DNA of 17,684 nucleotides from a bacterium. Lineage in GTDB: Bacteria > Chloroflexota > Dormibacteria > UBA8260 > Bog-877. The translations under genes were made by a program, and so were the position numbers. The stretch covers positions 1 to 17,684 of the forward strand of contig JAJYWT010000006.1 in assembly GCA_021791345.1 (NCBI GenBank). Reading direction: 5' to 3'. The notes under the pieces are model-generated. The model was not told the DNA's origin and did not search any database. It saw only the letters and a list, made by a program, of their open reading frames with translations. Shown here piece by piece: positions 8,093 through 15,934 of this stretch (position 1 is the stretch's first letter; the number at the start of each line of letters is the position of its first letter).

Positions 8093-9742
8093 TCACATTA
8101 GGCCGAGTTCGTCCAGCCCCCGCAACAGTTGGCTGACCACCGTGGGGTCGCAGGCGACGTCGATCACGAAGGGAATGCCCGTCCGGGCGGCGGTGAAGGC
8201 CCTGGTGAGAGCGGGATCCAGCTCCTCGCGGCGGGTGACGCGTTCTCCCTGAGCTCCCAGGCCCACGGCCAGGGCCGCATGGTCGACCGCTCCGGCGGGG
8301 TCTCTCCTGGAACTTCCCGGTCCCCTCCACACCCCGTTGTTGACCACCACCGCCACCATCCCGATCCGCTGCCGCGCGGCGGTGTCGAGTTCCATCGCGG
8401 CGAATCCAAAAGCACCATCCCCGGTGAACAGGACCATCGGCTCCTGGGGCCGGGCCATCCCCGCGGCGATCGCGAACGGCAGACCCACCCCCAGGGTGCC
8501 CATCGATGACCCGATCAGCATGTTGGACCCGGGTCGATGCGCCCGCGAGAATGCGATCCCCCAGGTCACGCTGTCACCGCCGTCGGAGACCCAGGTCCCA
8601 CCACCTTCAGCTTCGAAGCGCGCGGCCACCTGACGGGCCACCCAGCCGGCCCCGACGGCAGAGCCGTCGCCCTCTGCCTCGGCTGCCCACATCTCCCGGC
8701 TGCCCGCGCTCAGGGTGGCGGCAGCCGCCCGCCAGCCGCTCCAGCGTTCGGCCGACGACTTGAGATCGGCGCCCAGTGCCGCCAGGGTGGCTCCGACATC
8801 GCCGACCAGCCCGAGGGTGGGCTCCCGCGCGCCTCCCAGGTTCTCCGGACGGAGGTCTACCTGGACAATGACCTGCTCCTCCCCGAACAGGGGCGGCCTG
8901 CCGTAGATCAGGTTGCCGTTGAAGCGGGACCCCACCACCAGCGCCAGGTCGGCGCTGGCAAGGGCGGCCCCGCCATGGACCAGACTCCCCAGGCAGTTGG
9001 GATGCTCGTCGTCCAGCAGGCCGCGGGCGGCGCTGGTGGTGGTGACAGGGACACCGGTCAACTCCGTGAAGTCCCGCAGGGCATCGCCCGATTGGGAGAA
9101 GAACGCACCCGAGCCCGCCACAACCAGCGGCCTCTCGGCGCGGCGCAGAAGATCCGACGCCTGCGCCAGCGTGCGCGCGTCGGGGACCGACTTGGAGATG
9201 GGCGCCAGCGTAGGGGGCAGCGAATCGCCCACCTCCGCCTCGAGCACATCCTCGGGTATCTCCAGGTAGGCAACCCCGGGCGCGCCCCGGACCGCGTGCC
9301 GATACGCCTCCACCACGTATTCCGCCGTGCGCTCCGGGGCCAGGCACTCGGCGCTCCACTTGACCACGCCCGCCACAACTCGCAGCTGCTCCAGATCCTG
9401 CACCGCGCCCCGGCCGCGCTTGCCGAGCGCCGTGCGTCCGGCCACGATCACAACTGGAGCCCCCGCGGCATTGGCCTCCACGATTCCGGGCAGCGCATTG
9501 GCCAGCCCCGGCCCGGCCGTCACCATCGCGAAGCCGCAGCCTGCGGTGGCCAGCGCCCATCCCTCGGCCATCAGCACGGCATTCTCCTCGTGACGCACCG
9601 ATACCACGCGGGCGCCGGCCGTGCGGACCTCGTCCAGGAGCGCGCCGATGTGGCTGCCGGGAAGGGTGAAGAGCACCTGCATGCCCACGCTGTGGAGCGC
9701 CCGCGCCGCCAGCTGGGCTCCGGTCCGTCGGCCATCCTGCAT
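8093..9742 (-). CDS. Thiamine-diphosphate enzyme, 2-hydroxyacyl-CoA lyase/acetolactate synthase-like
   Basis: About 549 residues with the three-domain ThDP fold. An N-terminal pyrimidine-binding domain carries the cofactor-activating Glu in RHEENA (E52), a central nucleotide/FAD-like domain includes RPLVVAGSGAF, and a C-terminal pyrophosphate domain has GDGAFGFAAMELDT (GDG at 441-443) with NN about 27 residues later. GDxAFGF...ME resembles oxalyl-CoA decarboxylase and 2-hydroxyacyl-CoA lyase more than classical acetolactate synthase, but the exact reaction is not decided by sequence. The start chosen is ATG 9742, preceded by GGGAG at 6 nt; an upstream TTG at 9784 is open but less likely. No regulatory small subunit (IlvN) is adjacent, arguing against branched-chain synthesis. 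It is divergent from rarA. A role with the B12 mutase genes is possible. Confidence 0.88.
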   Translation of the reverse strand: MQDGRRTGAQLAARALHSVGMQVLFTLPGSHIGALLDEVRTAGARVVSVRHEENAVLMAEGWALATAGCGFAMVTAGPGLANALPGIVEANAAGAPVVIVAGRTALGKRGRGAVQDLEQLRVVAGVVKWSAECLAPERTAEYVVEAYRHAVRGAPGVAYLEIPEDVLEAEVGDSLPPTLAPISKSVPDARTLAQASDLLRRAERPLVVAGSGAFFSQSGDALRDFTELTGVPVTTTSAARGLLDDEHPNCLGSLVHGGAALASADLALVVGSRFNGNLIYGRPPLFGEEQVIVQVDLRPENLGGAREPTLGLVGDVGATLAALGADLKSSAERWSGWRAAAATLSAGSREMWAAEAEGDGSAVGAGWVARQVAARFEAEGGGTWVSDGGDSVTWGIAFSRAHRPGSNMLIGSSMGTLGVGLPFAIAAGMARPQEPMVLFTGDGAFGFAAMELDTAARQRIGMVAVVVNNGVWRGPGSSRRDPAGAVDHAALAVGLGAQGERVTRREELDPALTRAFTAARTGIPFVIDVACDPTVVSQLLRGLDELGLM

Positions 9743-9916
9743 GCTCATCTCCCGGCTTGTCCACCAACGCGGCGACTGCGACAATGCCGCACCGTCACCA
9801 GGATCGGGCCTTTAGAGCTCCGATCGCACCCGGGAAAGCAGGGGCGACCGGCGACGGTATTCACGCTGGCGTCCAGCCGCGGGCACGAGGAGGCCGCCTG
9901 GGATCAAGATGTCCTG

Positions 9917-11281
9917 GTGCAGGATCTCTTCGCCGACGAGCAGCCGTCGGGCCCATCCTCAGGGGTGGCCGCCAGCCCAGCGGTAGAGGAAGAGCGCGCC
10001 GAGGCACCCCTCGCCACGCGCCTCAGACCCGCACGCTGGGAGGAGGTCCTTGGCCAATCCCACCTGCTGGGGACCGAAGGACCCCTGCGTCCGGCGTTGG
10101 AGGGAGCCCGGCTGCAGTCGCTGGTTCTGGTGGGCCCGCCGGGAACCGGGAAGACCACCATCGCCCAGCTCCTGGCCCGTGCCCAGCAGGCGCACCTGAT
10201 CGCCCTGTCCGCCGTGTCCACGGGGGTTGCGGACCTGCGCCGGGTGGTGACTGAGGCCGAGCAGCGTCGCCGGGTGGGGCAGGGCACCGTCCTGTTCCTG
10301 GATGAGATCCACCACTTCAGCCGGACCCAGCAGGACGCTCTGCTGCCGCACGTGGAGAGCGGGCTGTTCACCTTGATCGGCGCCACCACCGAGAACCCCA
10401 GCTTTCAGCTGACCGGGGCGCTGCTGTCGCGGGTCCAGGTCCTGGATCTGCGGCCCCTGACCGAGGAGGACCTGGCCGCCGTGCTCCAGCGCGCCCTGGA
10501 TGACCATGAGCGGGGCCTGGGTCAGCGCCGCCTCAGCCTCAGCGTCGATGCCGGAGGGCTCCTCATCCGTCACAGCGGAGGTGACGCACGCCTGCTGCTC
10601 AATGCTCTGGAGCGAGCGGCGGAAGGGGTGCCGGATGCTGGCGAGATCGGTGCGGCGGAGGTGAAGCGGGCGCTGAGCAGCCCCCACCTGCTGCACGACC
10701 GCGCCGGCGATCTTCACTTTCAGATCCTCTCGGCCTTCATCAAGTCAATGCGCGGCAGCGACCCCGATGCGGCCGTCTACTGGCTGGCGCGCCTCCTGGA
10801 AGCAGGTGAGGACCCCCTCCTGCCGGCTCGCCGGATGGTCATCCTGGCGGCCGAGGACGTGGGGCTGGCGGACCCCCAGGCGCTGCCGCTGGCCGTCGCA
10901 GCGCACCAGGCGGCGGCCCTGGTGGGAATGCCCGAATGCCGCCTGCCCCTGGCGGAGGCCGCGATCTTCCTGGCCCTGGCACCCAAGAGCAACGCCTCAT
11001 ACCGCGCCTATGGCGCTGCCGCCGCGGACGTGGCCCTCCGAGGCCAACTGGCGGTCCCCCTCCACCTGCGCAACGCGGTCACGAGTCGGGACCGGGCGGC
11101 GGGGTTCGGGCTGGGCTACGAATACGCTCACGACGACCCCGAGGCGCTGGTGGGCCATGAGCACCTGCCGCCAGAGCTCCTGGGCCAAAGCTATTACCGA
11201 CCCACCGATCACGGCTTGGAGGCCGAACTGGCCAGCCGGCTGCGGCGGGCTCGGCGGCGCCGGAGCCCGGGGGTCGAGTAG
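9917..11281 (+). CDS. rarA: Replication-associated recombination protein A (RarA/MgsA AAA+ ATPase)
   Basis: A clamp-loader-like ATPase of about 454 residues that acts at stalled replication forks with SSB. Visible motifs: Walker A GPPGTGKTT (73-81, K79), Walker B LFLDEIHHF (D129, E130), sensor 1 GATTEN (155-160), and LLSRVQVLDL containing the arginine finger. The tetramerisation/C-terminal region has the strongly conserved IKSMRGSDPDAAVYWLARLL, ARRMVILAAEDVGLADP and a closing YYRPTDHGLEAE. The frame stays open far upstream, but that part is antisense to the ThDP gene. GTG 9917 (giving VQDLFADEQ, like the usual MxDLF N-terminus) is chosen by homology, although its ribosome-binding site is poor. 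Its stop lies 2 bases from the convergent L25 stop. Confidence 0.93.
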   Translation: MQDLFADEQPSGPSSGVAASPAVEEERAEAPLATRLRPARWEEVLGQSHLLGTEGPLRPALEGARLQSLVLVGPPGTGKTTIAQLLARAQQAHLIALSAVSTGVADLRRVVTEAEQRRRVGQGTVLFLDEIHHFSRTQQDALLPHVESGLFTLIGATTENPSFQLTGALLSRVQVLDLRPLTEEDLAAVLQRALDDHERGLGQRRLSLSVDAGGLLIRHSGGDARLLLNALERAAEGVPDAGEIGAAEVKRALSSPHLLHDRAGDLHFQILSAFIKSMRGSDPDAAVYWLARLLEAGEDPLLPARRMVILAAEDVGLADPQALPLAVAAHQAAALVGMPECRLPLAEAAIFLALAPKSNASYRAYGAAAADVALRGQLAVPLHLRNAVTSRDRAAGFGLGYEYAHDDPEALVGHEHLPPELLGQSYYRPTDHGLEAELASRLRRARRRRSPGVE

Positions 11282-11290
11282 CGCTACTCG
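11275..11290. repeat. 16-bp perfect palindrome joining the convergent rarA and L25 stop codons
   Basis: CGAGTAGCGCTACTCG is its own reverse complement. It contains the TAG stop of rarA on the plus strand and the TAG stop of the L25 gene on the minus strand, separated by 2 bases. It could form a 6-bp stem with a GCGC loop in either transcript, but no T-run follows in either direction, so a role as a bidirectional terminator is only a possibility. Confidence 0.5.
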
Positions 11291-11916
11291 GCGGAGGGAG
11301 CCTCCGGCTCCTCCGCTGGAGCCGCGGCCTCAGCCTCGGGTTCCTCCGCCGCCACCCTGGTCTGGGCGATCTTGACCAGGATCTCGGAGGGATCGATGGC
11401 GGCGTTGAGTTCGACGCCCTCCGGCAGGGTGAGGTCGGACACCCGCACCGCGTCATCCACCTCGGCAAGGCCCGAGATGTCCACCGTGATCTCCCCGGGA
11501 ATGGCGTCCGGGAGACAGCTGACCTCAAGGGTGTGGACCACGTGCAGGAGCTCGCCCACGCTGAACTTGACCGCTGGCGACTCGCCGGTGAGGACCACCT
11601 GGACCTGCACGGTCAGCTTCTCCTGCAGATTGACCTGGAAGAAGTCGACGTGCTGGGCGACGCTGGTCCTCGGGTTCAGCTGGAGTTCCTTGATCAGGAC
11701 CGGCCGCTGCCTCCGCTCACCGGCCACCTTCAGCTGCAGCAGATGGCTCTTCCCGGCGGTGTGCACCGTCTTGGCCAGCTCCTTCGCGGGCACCTCGACC
11801 ATGATCGGGGCCACCTTGTGGCCGTAGATGACCCCGGGCACCAGCCCTGCTCGGCGGAGCTGACTCACGTGGCGACCGGTCACAGAGCGCGGCGCGGCCT
11901 CAAGTTGAAGTGTCAT
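11284..11916 (-). CDS. rplY: 50S ribosomal protein L25, CTC (general stress) form
   Basis: This 210-residue protein binds 5S rRNA in the large ribosomal subunit. The N-terminal L25 domain is recognised by LEAAPRSVTGRHVSQLRRAG and VPGVIYGH, which is the usual opening of the family, followed by the LNPRTSVAQHVDFFQV strand. A second beta domain (LPDAIPGEITVDISGL, then VSDLTLPEGVELN) marks the longer CTC/TL5 form, and the tail is rich in Glu, Ala and Pro. ATG 11916 is preferred (GAGGT just upstream, and MTLQLEAAPR is the typical start) over an in-frame extension to 11976. A minus-strand TAAGAT hexamer at 11967-11972 might be a -10 element. It lies 69 bases downstream of the B12-binding gene on the same strand and may share its transcript. 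Confidence 0.93.
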   Translation of the reverse strand: MTLQLEAAPRSVTGRHVSQLRRAGLVPGVIYGHKVAPIMVEVPAKELAKTVHTAGKSHLLQLKVAGERRQRPVLIKELQLNPRTSVAQHVDFFQVNLQEKLTVQVQVVLTGESPAVKFSVGELLHVVHTLEVSCLPDAIPGEITVDISGLAEVDDAVRVSDLTLPEGVELNAAIDPSEILVKIAQTRVAAEEPEAEAAAPAEEPEAPSAE

Positions 11917-11985
11917 CTGACCTCGATCCCGAAGATGGCCCCGGCGGACGGGGGCGGTGCAGCCGGATCTTACCAAACCGTCGGT

Positions 11986-12402
11986 TCAGCGAGTCTCCGC
12001 CGGTACGGCCCCGAAGCGACGATTGACGTAATCCACAATCGCCTGCAGGCTGGTCCCCGGAGTGAACACCTCGTCCACTCCCATCTGCTTGAGGGCCTCC
12101 ACGTCCTCGGCCGGCACTATCCCGCCCCCGAAGACCACGATGTCCGCGGCGTTGCGCTCCGCCAAAAGCCGGATCACCTCCGGGAACAGGGTCATATGGG
12201 CCCCGGACAAGAGGGAGATCCCGATCCCGTCGACGTCCTCTTGGATCGCGGCATCGACCACCTGGGCGGGTGTTTGGTGCAGGCCCGTGTAGATGACCTC
12301 CACACCGGCGTCTCGCAGCGCCCGCGAGATGATCTTGACCCCGCGGTCGTGTCCATCCAGCCCCACCTTGGCGGTGAGGATCCGAACCGGCCTGTTGGGC
12401 AT
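11986..12402 (-). CDS. B12-binding small subunit of an acyl-CoA mutase
   Basis: A 138-residue stand-alone cobalamin-binding Rossmann-like domain. The signature DGHDRG (D16-x-H18-x-x-G21) supplies the His that replaces the lower dimethylbenzimidazole ligand of cobalt. GISLLSGAH and VVFGGGIVP form the nucleotide-tail pocket, and the closing GTSLQAIVDYVN is also typical. In single-chain methylmalonyl-CoA mutases this domain is fused at the C-terminus; here it is a separate subunit, as in archaeal-type methylmalonyl-, isobutyryl- and 2-hydroxyisobutyryl-CoA mutases. The likely partner is the large subunit at the right end of the window, about 4 kb away on the same strand. There is no Shine-Dalgarno sequence; TACACT lies 6 nt before the ATG, suggesting a leaderless mRNA. 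Confidence 0.93.
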   Translation of the reverse strand: MPNRPVRILTAKVGLDGHDRGVKIISRALRDAGVEVIYTGLHQTPAQVVDAAIQEDVDGIGISLLSGAHMTLFPEVIRLLAERNAADIVVFGGGIVPAEDVEALKQMGVDEVFTPGTSLQAIVDYVNRRFGAVPAETR

Positions 12403-12408
12403 GCGCCT

Positions 12409-12414
12409 AGTGTA
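12409..12414 (-). promoter_or_regulatory. Probable -10 box of the B12-binding subunit gene
   Basis: TACACT on the minus strand sits exactly 6 nt before the ATG of the mutase small subunit, the same spacing as the MarR gene's TATAGT. There is no ribosome-binding site between them. A weak CTGAAC lies 16 nt further upstream as a possible -35. Confidence 0.4.
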
Positions 12415-12432
12415 AGTCGCGCCGCCAAAGGT

Positions 12433-13556
12433 TCAGTTCACGGATGCGGACACGGGGGCGGCCGGTGAGCTGCCAAGAGCCGCCTGGGCGGCGTAGGGAA
12501 CGCTCCCGACCAGCCCCACCAACAGGGCCACCGCCCCTGCCAGCGCGAGCCGCCTGGCCCAGCCGCGGCGCGCGGCAAACGGGAGACGGCGCTGCCAGGC
12601 GACCGCCCACCGCGTCGGGAACTCCGCCACCAACAGCAGGACCGCCAGCACCGGGGCCAGGTTGGGATCCGTGGCAACACCCGTCGCCGGAGTTCCAAAG
12701 CCCTGCCCGAACCACCACGCGAAGGCAAGCCAGGCCATGGTGGCGATGGTCAGGAAGCGGTCGCGCCCACCCAGGAGATGGGCGACCCCCAGGGCGACCA
12801 TGGTGGCGGTGAGGGCGGTGTTCCATAGGAACGGGTCAGCGGCCACCTGGCCGGCGAGGGCGTGGATCGGCGCCGCCAGCGCCGCGGGCTGCGGCGGCGC
12901 CGCCATCGCGGCGAAGAGCCCGTTGAGCCCCGCGGCGCTCCAGAAGCCCTCCCCGGGGATCGTCTGCAGGACGGCTCCGAACAGGAAGGTGGTGCCGAGC
13001 CCCACCTCGATCAGGCGGCGCGCCCGCCCACTGCGCCACAGCTCGACCGGCGCCAGCAGAAGGCCGGCAGCGCCGACGTACGCCAGTACGGCCCCAGGGG
13101 ATCCGGCGAGCAGGCTGGCCCCGGGGGCCAGCAACCCGCCGAGGGCCTCCCCCCCGACCCAGACCATGAGGCCCCAGGCCAGCGACGCCCACAGACCCCA
13201 GCGCCCCAGCCTACCGTCCCCCCCACAGAGAATCGCGATCCCGATCCCGGCCTGGATGAGCACCGTCGCCGCCGCGAGGTGGACCGGGTGCGCCTGCCAT
13301 GTCCCCATCTCCCACCGGACGAACGCCGCCCACCAGCCGGGGGTGCCATGGGCGACCGGTGCCAGGACCAGGGTCGGGAACCCCCCGGCATCCGAGGCTG
13401 GGCCTGCAGGAGGGCGTCCAACAGCCACAACAGGCCCAGCGCCGTGCGCAGGAAGGTCCGGGCCGGAATGGTGCCCGGTTGGGCGGACACCGCCGGGGCT
13501 GGAGCGGCGACCGCCGCGGGCCGCAAGCGGCCCACGATCGGACCTGCGAGCACCAC
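12433..13556 (-). CDS. Multi-pass membrane protein, frameshifted in a G run
   Basis: I do not recognise the family. The main frame (12433 up to about 13380) and the upstream frame (13381-13556) belong to one protein. The upstream frame gives RTALGLLWLLDALLQAQPRMPGG; the continuation FPTLVLAPVAHGTPGWW is one base out. The break falls in a run of six C on the plus strand (13381-13386); one extra base would give a continuous protein of roughly 370 residues. About nine or ten hydrophobic segments are visible, followed by a short Ala/Ser tail, so it sits in the membrane. The two halves look like a tandem internal duplication. Uninterrupted, a GTG at 13428 could start the shorter form. The true N-terminus is uncertain: GTG 13556 is the first in-frame start, but hydrophobic sequence continues upstream without one. 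Confidence 0.7.
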
Positions 13557-13706
13557 CAGCCCGGGCAGCGCCAGTTCCAGGAGCAGGACCGGTAGAAACC
13601 GTTCAAGCGCGCCAACCCCGGCTCGCCAAGGTGGGGACGCTCCGGCAGCCGGCCGTCACCGGCGACTCGAAGACGTCCGGAATCGGTAATGGCACAATCC
13701 CAATCT

Positions 13707-13722
13707 CCGGCGGAAGCGCCGG
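13707..13722. other. GC-rich hairpin in the divergent intergenic region
   Basis: CCGGCG (13707-13712), loop GAAG, CGCCGG (13717-13722) form a perfect 6-bp stem between the divergent membrane-protein and radical SAM genes. There is no T-run, and a terminator is not expected between divergent genes. It could be a leader structure, or chance in GC-rich DNA. Confidence 0.25.
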
Positions 13723-13803
13723 CTCGGCCAGCGCGGTTTCCGCCTGTCAGGGGAGGGAAATCACCCGGGTGCGCCAGGGGGTGGGATCGCGACACTGGTC
13801 CAG

Positions 13804-14952
13804 ATGCCAGCTGCCAGCGGTGTGGATGACCGGGTGGGAGCGTCCCCGGCCCGGGTCCGGTTCGACCAACGCCCGATGCTGGTCTTCTGGGAGACCACCA
13901 AGGCGTGCGCCCTGAGCTGCCGTCACTGCCGCGCGACCGCGGTTCCCGACGCACTTCCCGGCGAGCTCACGACCAAGGAAGCGCGGCTGCTTCTGGAGCA
14001 GGTCGCCGCCTTCGGACGGCCGTCGCCGATCTTGGTGATGACCGGTGGGGACTGCCTGGCGCGTCCCGACCTCCCCGACCTCACCGCCTACGCACGCGAC
14101 CTGGGCCTGATCGTGGCGCTGTCGCCATCGGTCACCCCCCGGCTGCGCCCCGACACGATGCGGGCCTATAAGGAGCTGGGGGTGCGGTCCGTCTCCATCA
14201 GCCTGGATGGAGCGAGCCCCGCGGTCCACGACCGCATCCGCGGGATCCCCGGGCATCACGAGCTGACCATGTCCGCCATCCGCTGGCTGGCGGACATGGG
14301 CTTCAAGGTCCAGGTCAACACCACGGTCATGCGCCAGAATGCCCACGAACTCGCCGATGTCGCAGCCCTACTGGCGGAGTCCGGAGTCGTGATCTGGGAG
14401 GTGTTCTTCCTGGTCGGGGTCGGCCGCGGCGCCCGGCTGTCCGCCCTGTGGGCGGCGGAGAATGAGGACGTCTGCAACTTTCTCTACGACGCCTCCCGGC
14501 ATCGGCTGCTGGTGCGCACCGTGGAGGCGCCCTTCTTCCGCCGGGTCCTGACCGCTCGCAGGGCCGACGAGGAATCCCAGCCAGAGCCGCTGACCGAGCT
14601 CGGGCGGCAGCTCAGCGCGCGCCTGCGGCATCTGCTTGGCCCCGCCCAGGGCCGGTCCCTGGCCCAGGCCGCGGGGACCCGGGATGGCATGGGAGTCTTG
14701 TTCGTGGGCCACGACGGCGCGGTGCTCCCATCGGGGTTTCTGCCCATGCCCCTGGGCAACGTGAAGGAGACCGAGCTGGCGGTCATCTACCGACGACATC
14801 CGCTCCTGCGGGCCATCCGGCGTGCCGAATTCCACGGCCGCTGTGGCAGCTGCGCCCATCGGCAGCTCTGCGGAGGCTCGCGCGCACGCGCCTACGCCCA
14901 CCTCCTGGACCCACTCGGCGAGGATCCCGGCTGCGTCCACCGTCCCAGCTGA
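13804..14952 (+). CDS. Radical SAM/SPASM domain protein (BA_1875/TIGR04053-like)
   Basis: A 382-residue iron-sulphur enzyme. The radical SAM [4Fe-4S] motif is C35-ALS-C39-RH-C42 in the context TKACALSCRHCRA, and GGD (81-83) forms the SAM amino-group contact. A SISLDGASPAVHDRIRG strand, QVNTTVMRQN and a C-terminal SPASM-like cluster region (C347, C350, C356, C377; CX2CX5CX20C with CGGSRARAYA) follow. The PSGFLPMPLGNVKE segment and the overall layout resemble the TIGR04053 group, whose substrates are not established to my knowledge; relatives include haem-biosynthesis NirJ/AhbD-type and peptide-maturing enzymes. The start at ATG 13804 lacks a clear ribosome-binding site. I found no short peptide gene next to it that would serve as a RiPP precursor. 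The next gene starts 85 bases downstream on the same strand. Confidence 0.9.
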   Translation: MPAASGVDDRVGASPARVRFDQRPMLVFWETTKACALSCRHCRATAVPDALPGELTTKEARLLLEQVAAFGRPSPILVMTGGDCLARPDLPDLTAYARDLGLIVALSPSVTPRLRPDTMRAYKELGVRSVSISLDGASPAVHDRIRGIPGHHELTMSAIRWLADMGFKVQVNTTVMRQNAHELADVAALLAESGVVIWEVFFLVGVGRGARLSALWAAENEDVCNFLYDASRHRLLVRTVEAPFFRRVLTARRADEESQPEPLTELGRQLSARLRHLLGPAQGRSLAQAAGTRDGMGVLFVGHDGAVLPSGFLPMPLGNVKETELAVIYRRHPLLRAIRRAEFHGRCGSCAHRQLCGGSRARAYAHLLDPLGEDPGCVHRPS

Positions 14953-15024
14953 CGGACTGGGGTCGGTCCGGGCGGCCCCCCGCGGAGGCCGGGATCGCCA
15001 GGTGCCGGTCGCGGCCTTGGGGAA

Positions 15025-15030
15025 CAATAA
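15025..15030 (+). promoter_or_regulatory. Possible -10 box of the ADP-ribosylglycohydrolase-like gene
   Basis: AATAAT (5 of 6 matches to TATAAT) lies 6 nt before ATG 15038, standing out as an A/T-rich island in very GC-rich surroundings. This is the same spacing as two other leaderless-looking starts in the window. No clear -35 is seen. Confidence 0.35.
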
Positions 15031-15037
15031 TCGAGAG

Positions 15038-15934
15038 ATGTTTCAGGGATCGCGATCGCCGGCGGAGCTGGAAGGAAGAGCTGCCGGGCTGCTGCTGGGT
15101 TTCGCCATGGCCCAGCACCAGAGCGACTGCGAGGGTGCGCACGCCCCCACCGAAGCCCTCCTGGTGGATGCAGTCTCGCGGCACCTGTTGACAGGTGGCG
15201 GGGCCGAGGAGGGAGAGCTGCTCCGCAGCTGGGTCGCCGCCATCGCCGGCAGCGGGCAGCCCCAGGCCACCCAAACCGAGCTCGTGCTGGAAGGGGTGCG
15301 GAGCGGCCGCTCCTGGACCGAGGCTCGAGCCACCGCGGCCCGGATAACCTTGAGGCCGAGTTTGGACCCGCCACTTCTGCGGACCCTGCCCCTGGCAGTC
15401 GCCTGCGTGGGCCGGGGCTGGGCGCTCCGAAGCTGGGCACTGAGGGTGACGTCAGCAACCCACGACGACCCCAGCTCTCAGCTCGCCGGTTTCGCAGTCG
15501 CCCGGCTCGCGCAGGACCTCCTGGCCTTCGATCTCGAGGATGCGCTTCCCCGCACCGCCCAGGCGGTGCGGGAGGATGCCCCGGAGTCACTGCTGCGGGC
15601 GCTGCGCCCGGCGGGGCTGGGGGAGGTGATTCCCGACGGCGAGGACGCCCAAGGGGTGCTGGCAGGGGCCGTGCAGGCGGTGGTGGGGGCCGCGGACTGG
15701 ACGCAGGCGGTTGAGCGCGCCAGCTCGCGGGGACTCAAGGGCGATCAGGCAGTCCTGCTCGCCGGAGCTCTCGCCGGCGCGCTCTTCGGGGTTGAGGGAA
15801 GCACCGCGGATCTGCCCGCGGCCAAGGTCCAGCGGGTGCGCGAGCGAGCCAACGCCCTGCTGCGGCACAGCCAAGAGCATGCGGCCGACCCACTGCCGCC
15901 GCCGACCCGGCTCGCCGCGCCCACTGCGCCATGA
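15038..15934 (+). CDS. ADP-ribosylglycohydrolase (DraG)-like protein lacking metal ligands
   Basis: About 298 residues with the all-helical DraG scaffold. RAAGLLLGFAMA (14-25) matches the first helix, which normally continues into GDxxG; LLRTLPLAVA matches the MRxxPL segment; TH appears at 141-142; and the C-terminal GDQAVLLAGALAGALFG (from G235) matches the GGDTDTxAAxxGALAGAxxG motif. Active enzymes bind two Mg ions with Asp clusters at GDxxG, TDDT and DTD. Here the first is QHQSD, the second appears as APTE, and the last is D236-Q-A, so hydrolysis of ADP-ribose is unlikely. It may bind a ligand or be regulatory. ATG 15038 is chosen because homology starts right after it; the frame is open further upstream over the radical SAM gene. 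Its stop overlaps the next gene's start (ATGA). Confidence 0.72.
   Translation: MFQGSRSPAELEGRAAGLLLGFAMAQHQSDCEGAHAPTEALLVDAVSRHLLTGGGAEEGELLRSWVAAIAGSGQPQATQTELVLEGVRSGRSWTEARATAARITLRPSLDPPLLRTLPLAVACVGRGWALRSWALRVTSATHDDPSSQLAGFAVARLAQDLLAFDLEDALPRTAQAVREDAPESLLRALRPAGLGEVIPDGEDAQGVLAGAVQAVVGAADWTQAVERASSRGLKGDQAVLLAGALAGALFGVEGSTADLPAAKVQRVRERANALLRHSQEHAADPLPPPTRLAAPTAP

Noticed and set aside
8537..9916. A long plus-strand open frame running into rarA
   Set aside because: It is antisense to the ThDP enzyme gene, its translation is low-information Arg/Gly/His-rich sequence with no motif, and RarA homology begins only at about 9917. High GC leaves antisense frames open.
12662..13915. Large plus-strand open frame opposite the membrane protein
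   Set aside because: Pro/Arg/Ala-rich shadow of the minus-strand gene; the minus strand shows clear membrane helices.
14822..15037. Upstream in-frame extension of the DraG-like gene
   Set aside because: It overlaps the radical SAM gene's 3' end, the sequence is not family-like, and homology begins right after ATG 15038.
14953..15037. Possible RiPP precursor peptide next to the radical SAM gene
   Set aside because: The 85-base gap holds no start codon with a ribosome-binding site and no peptide-like frame.
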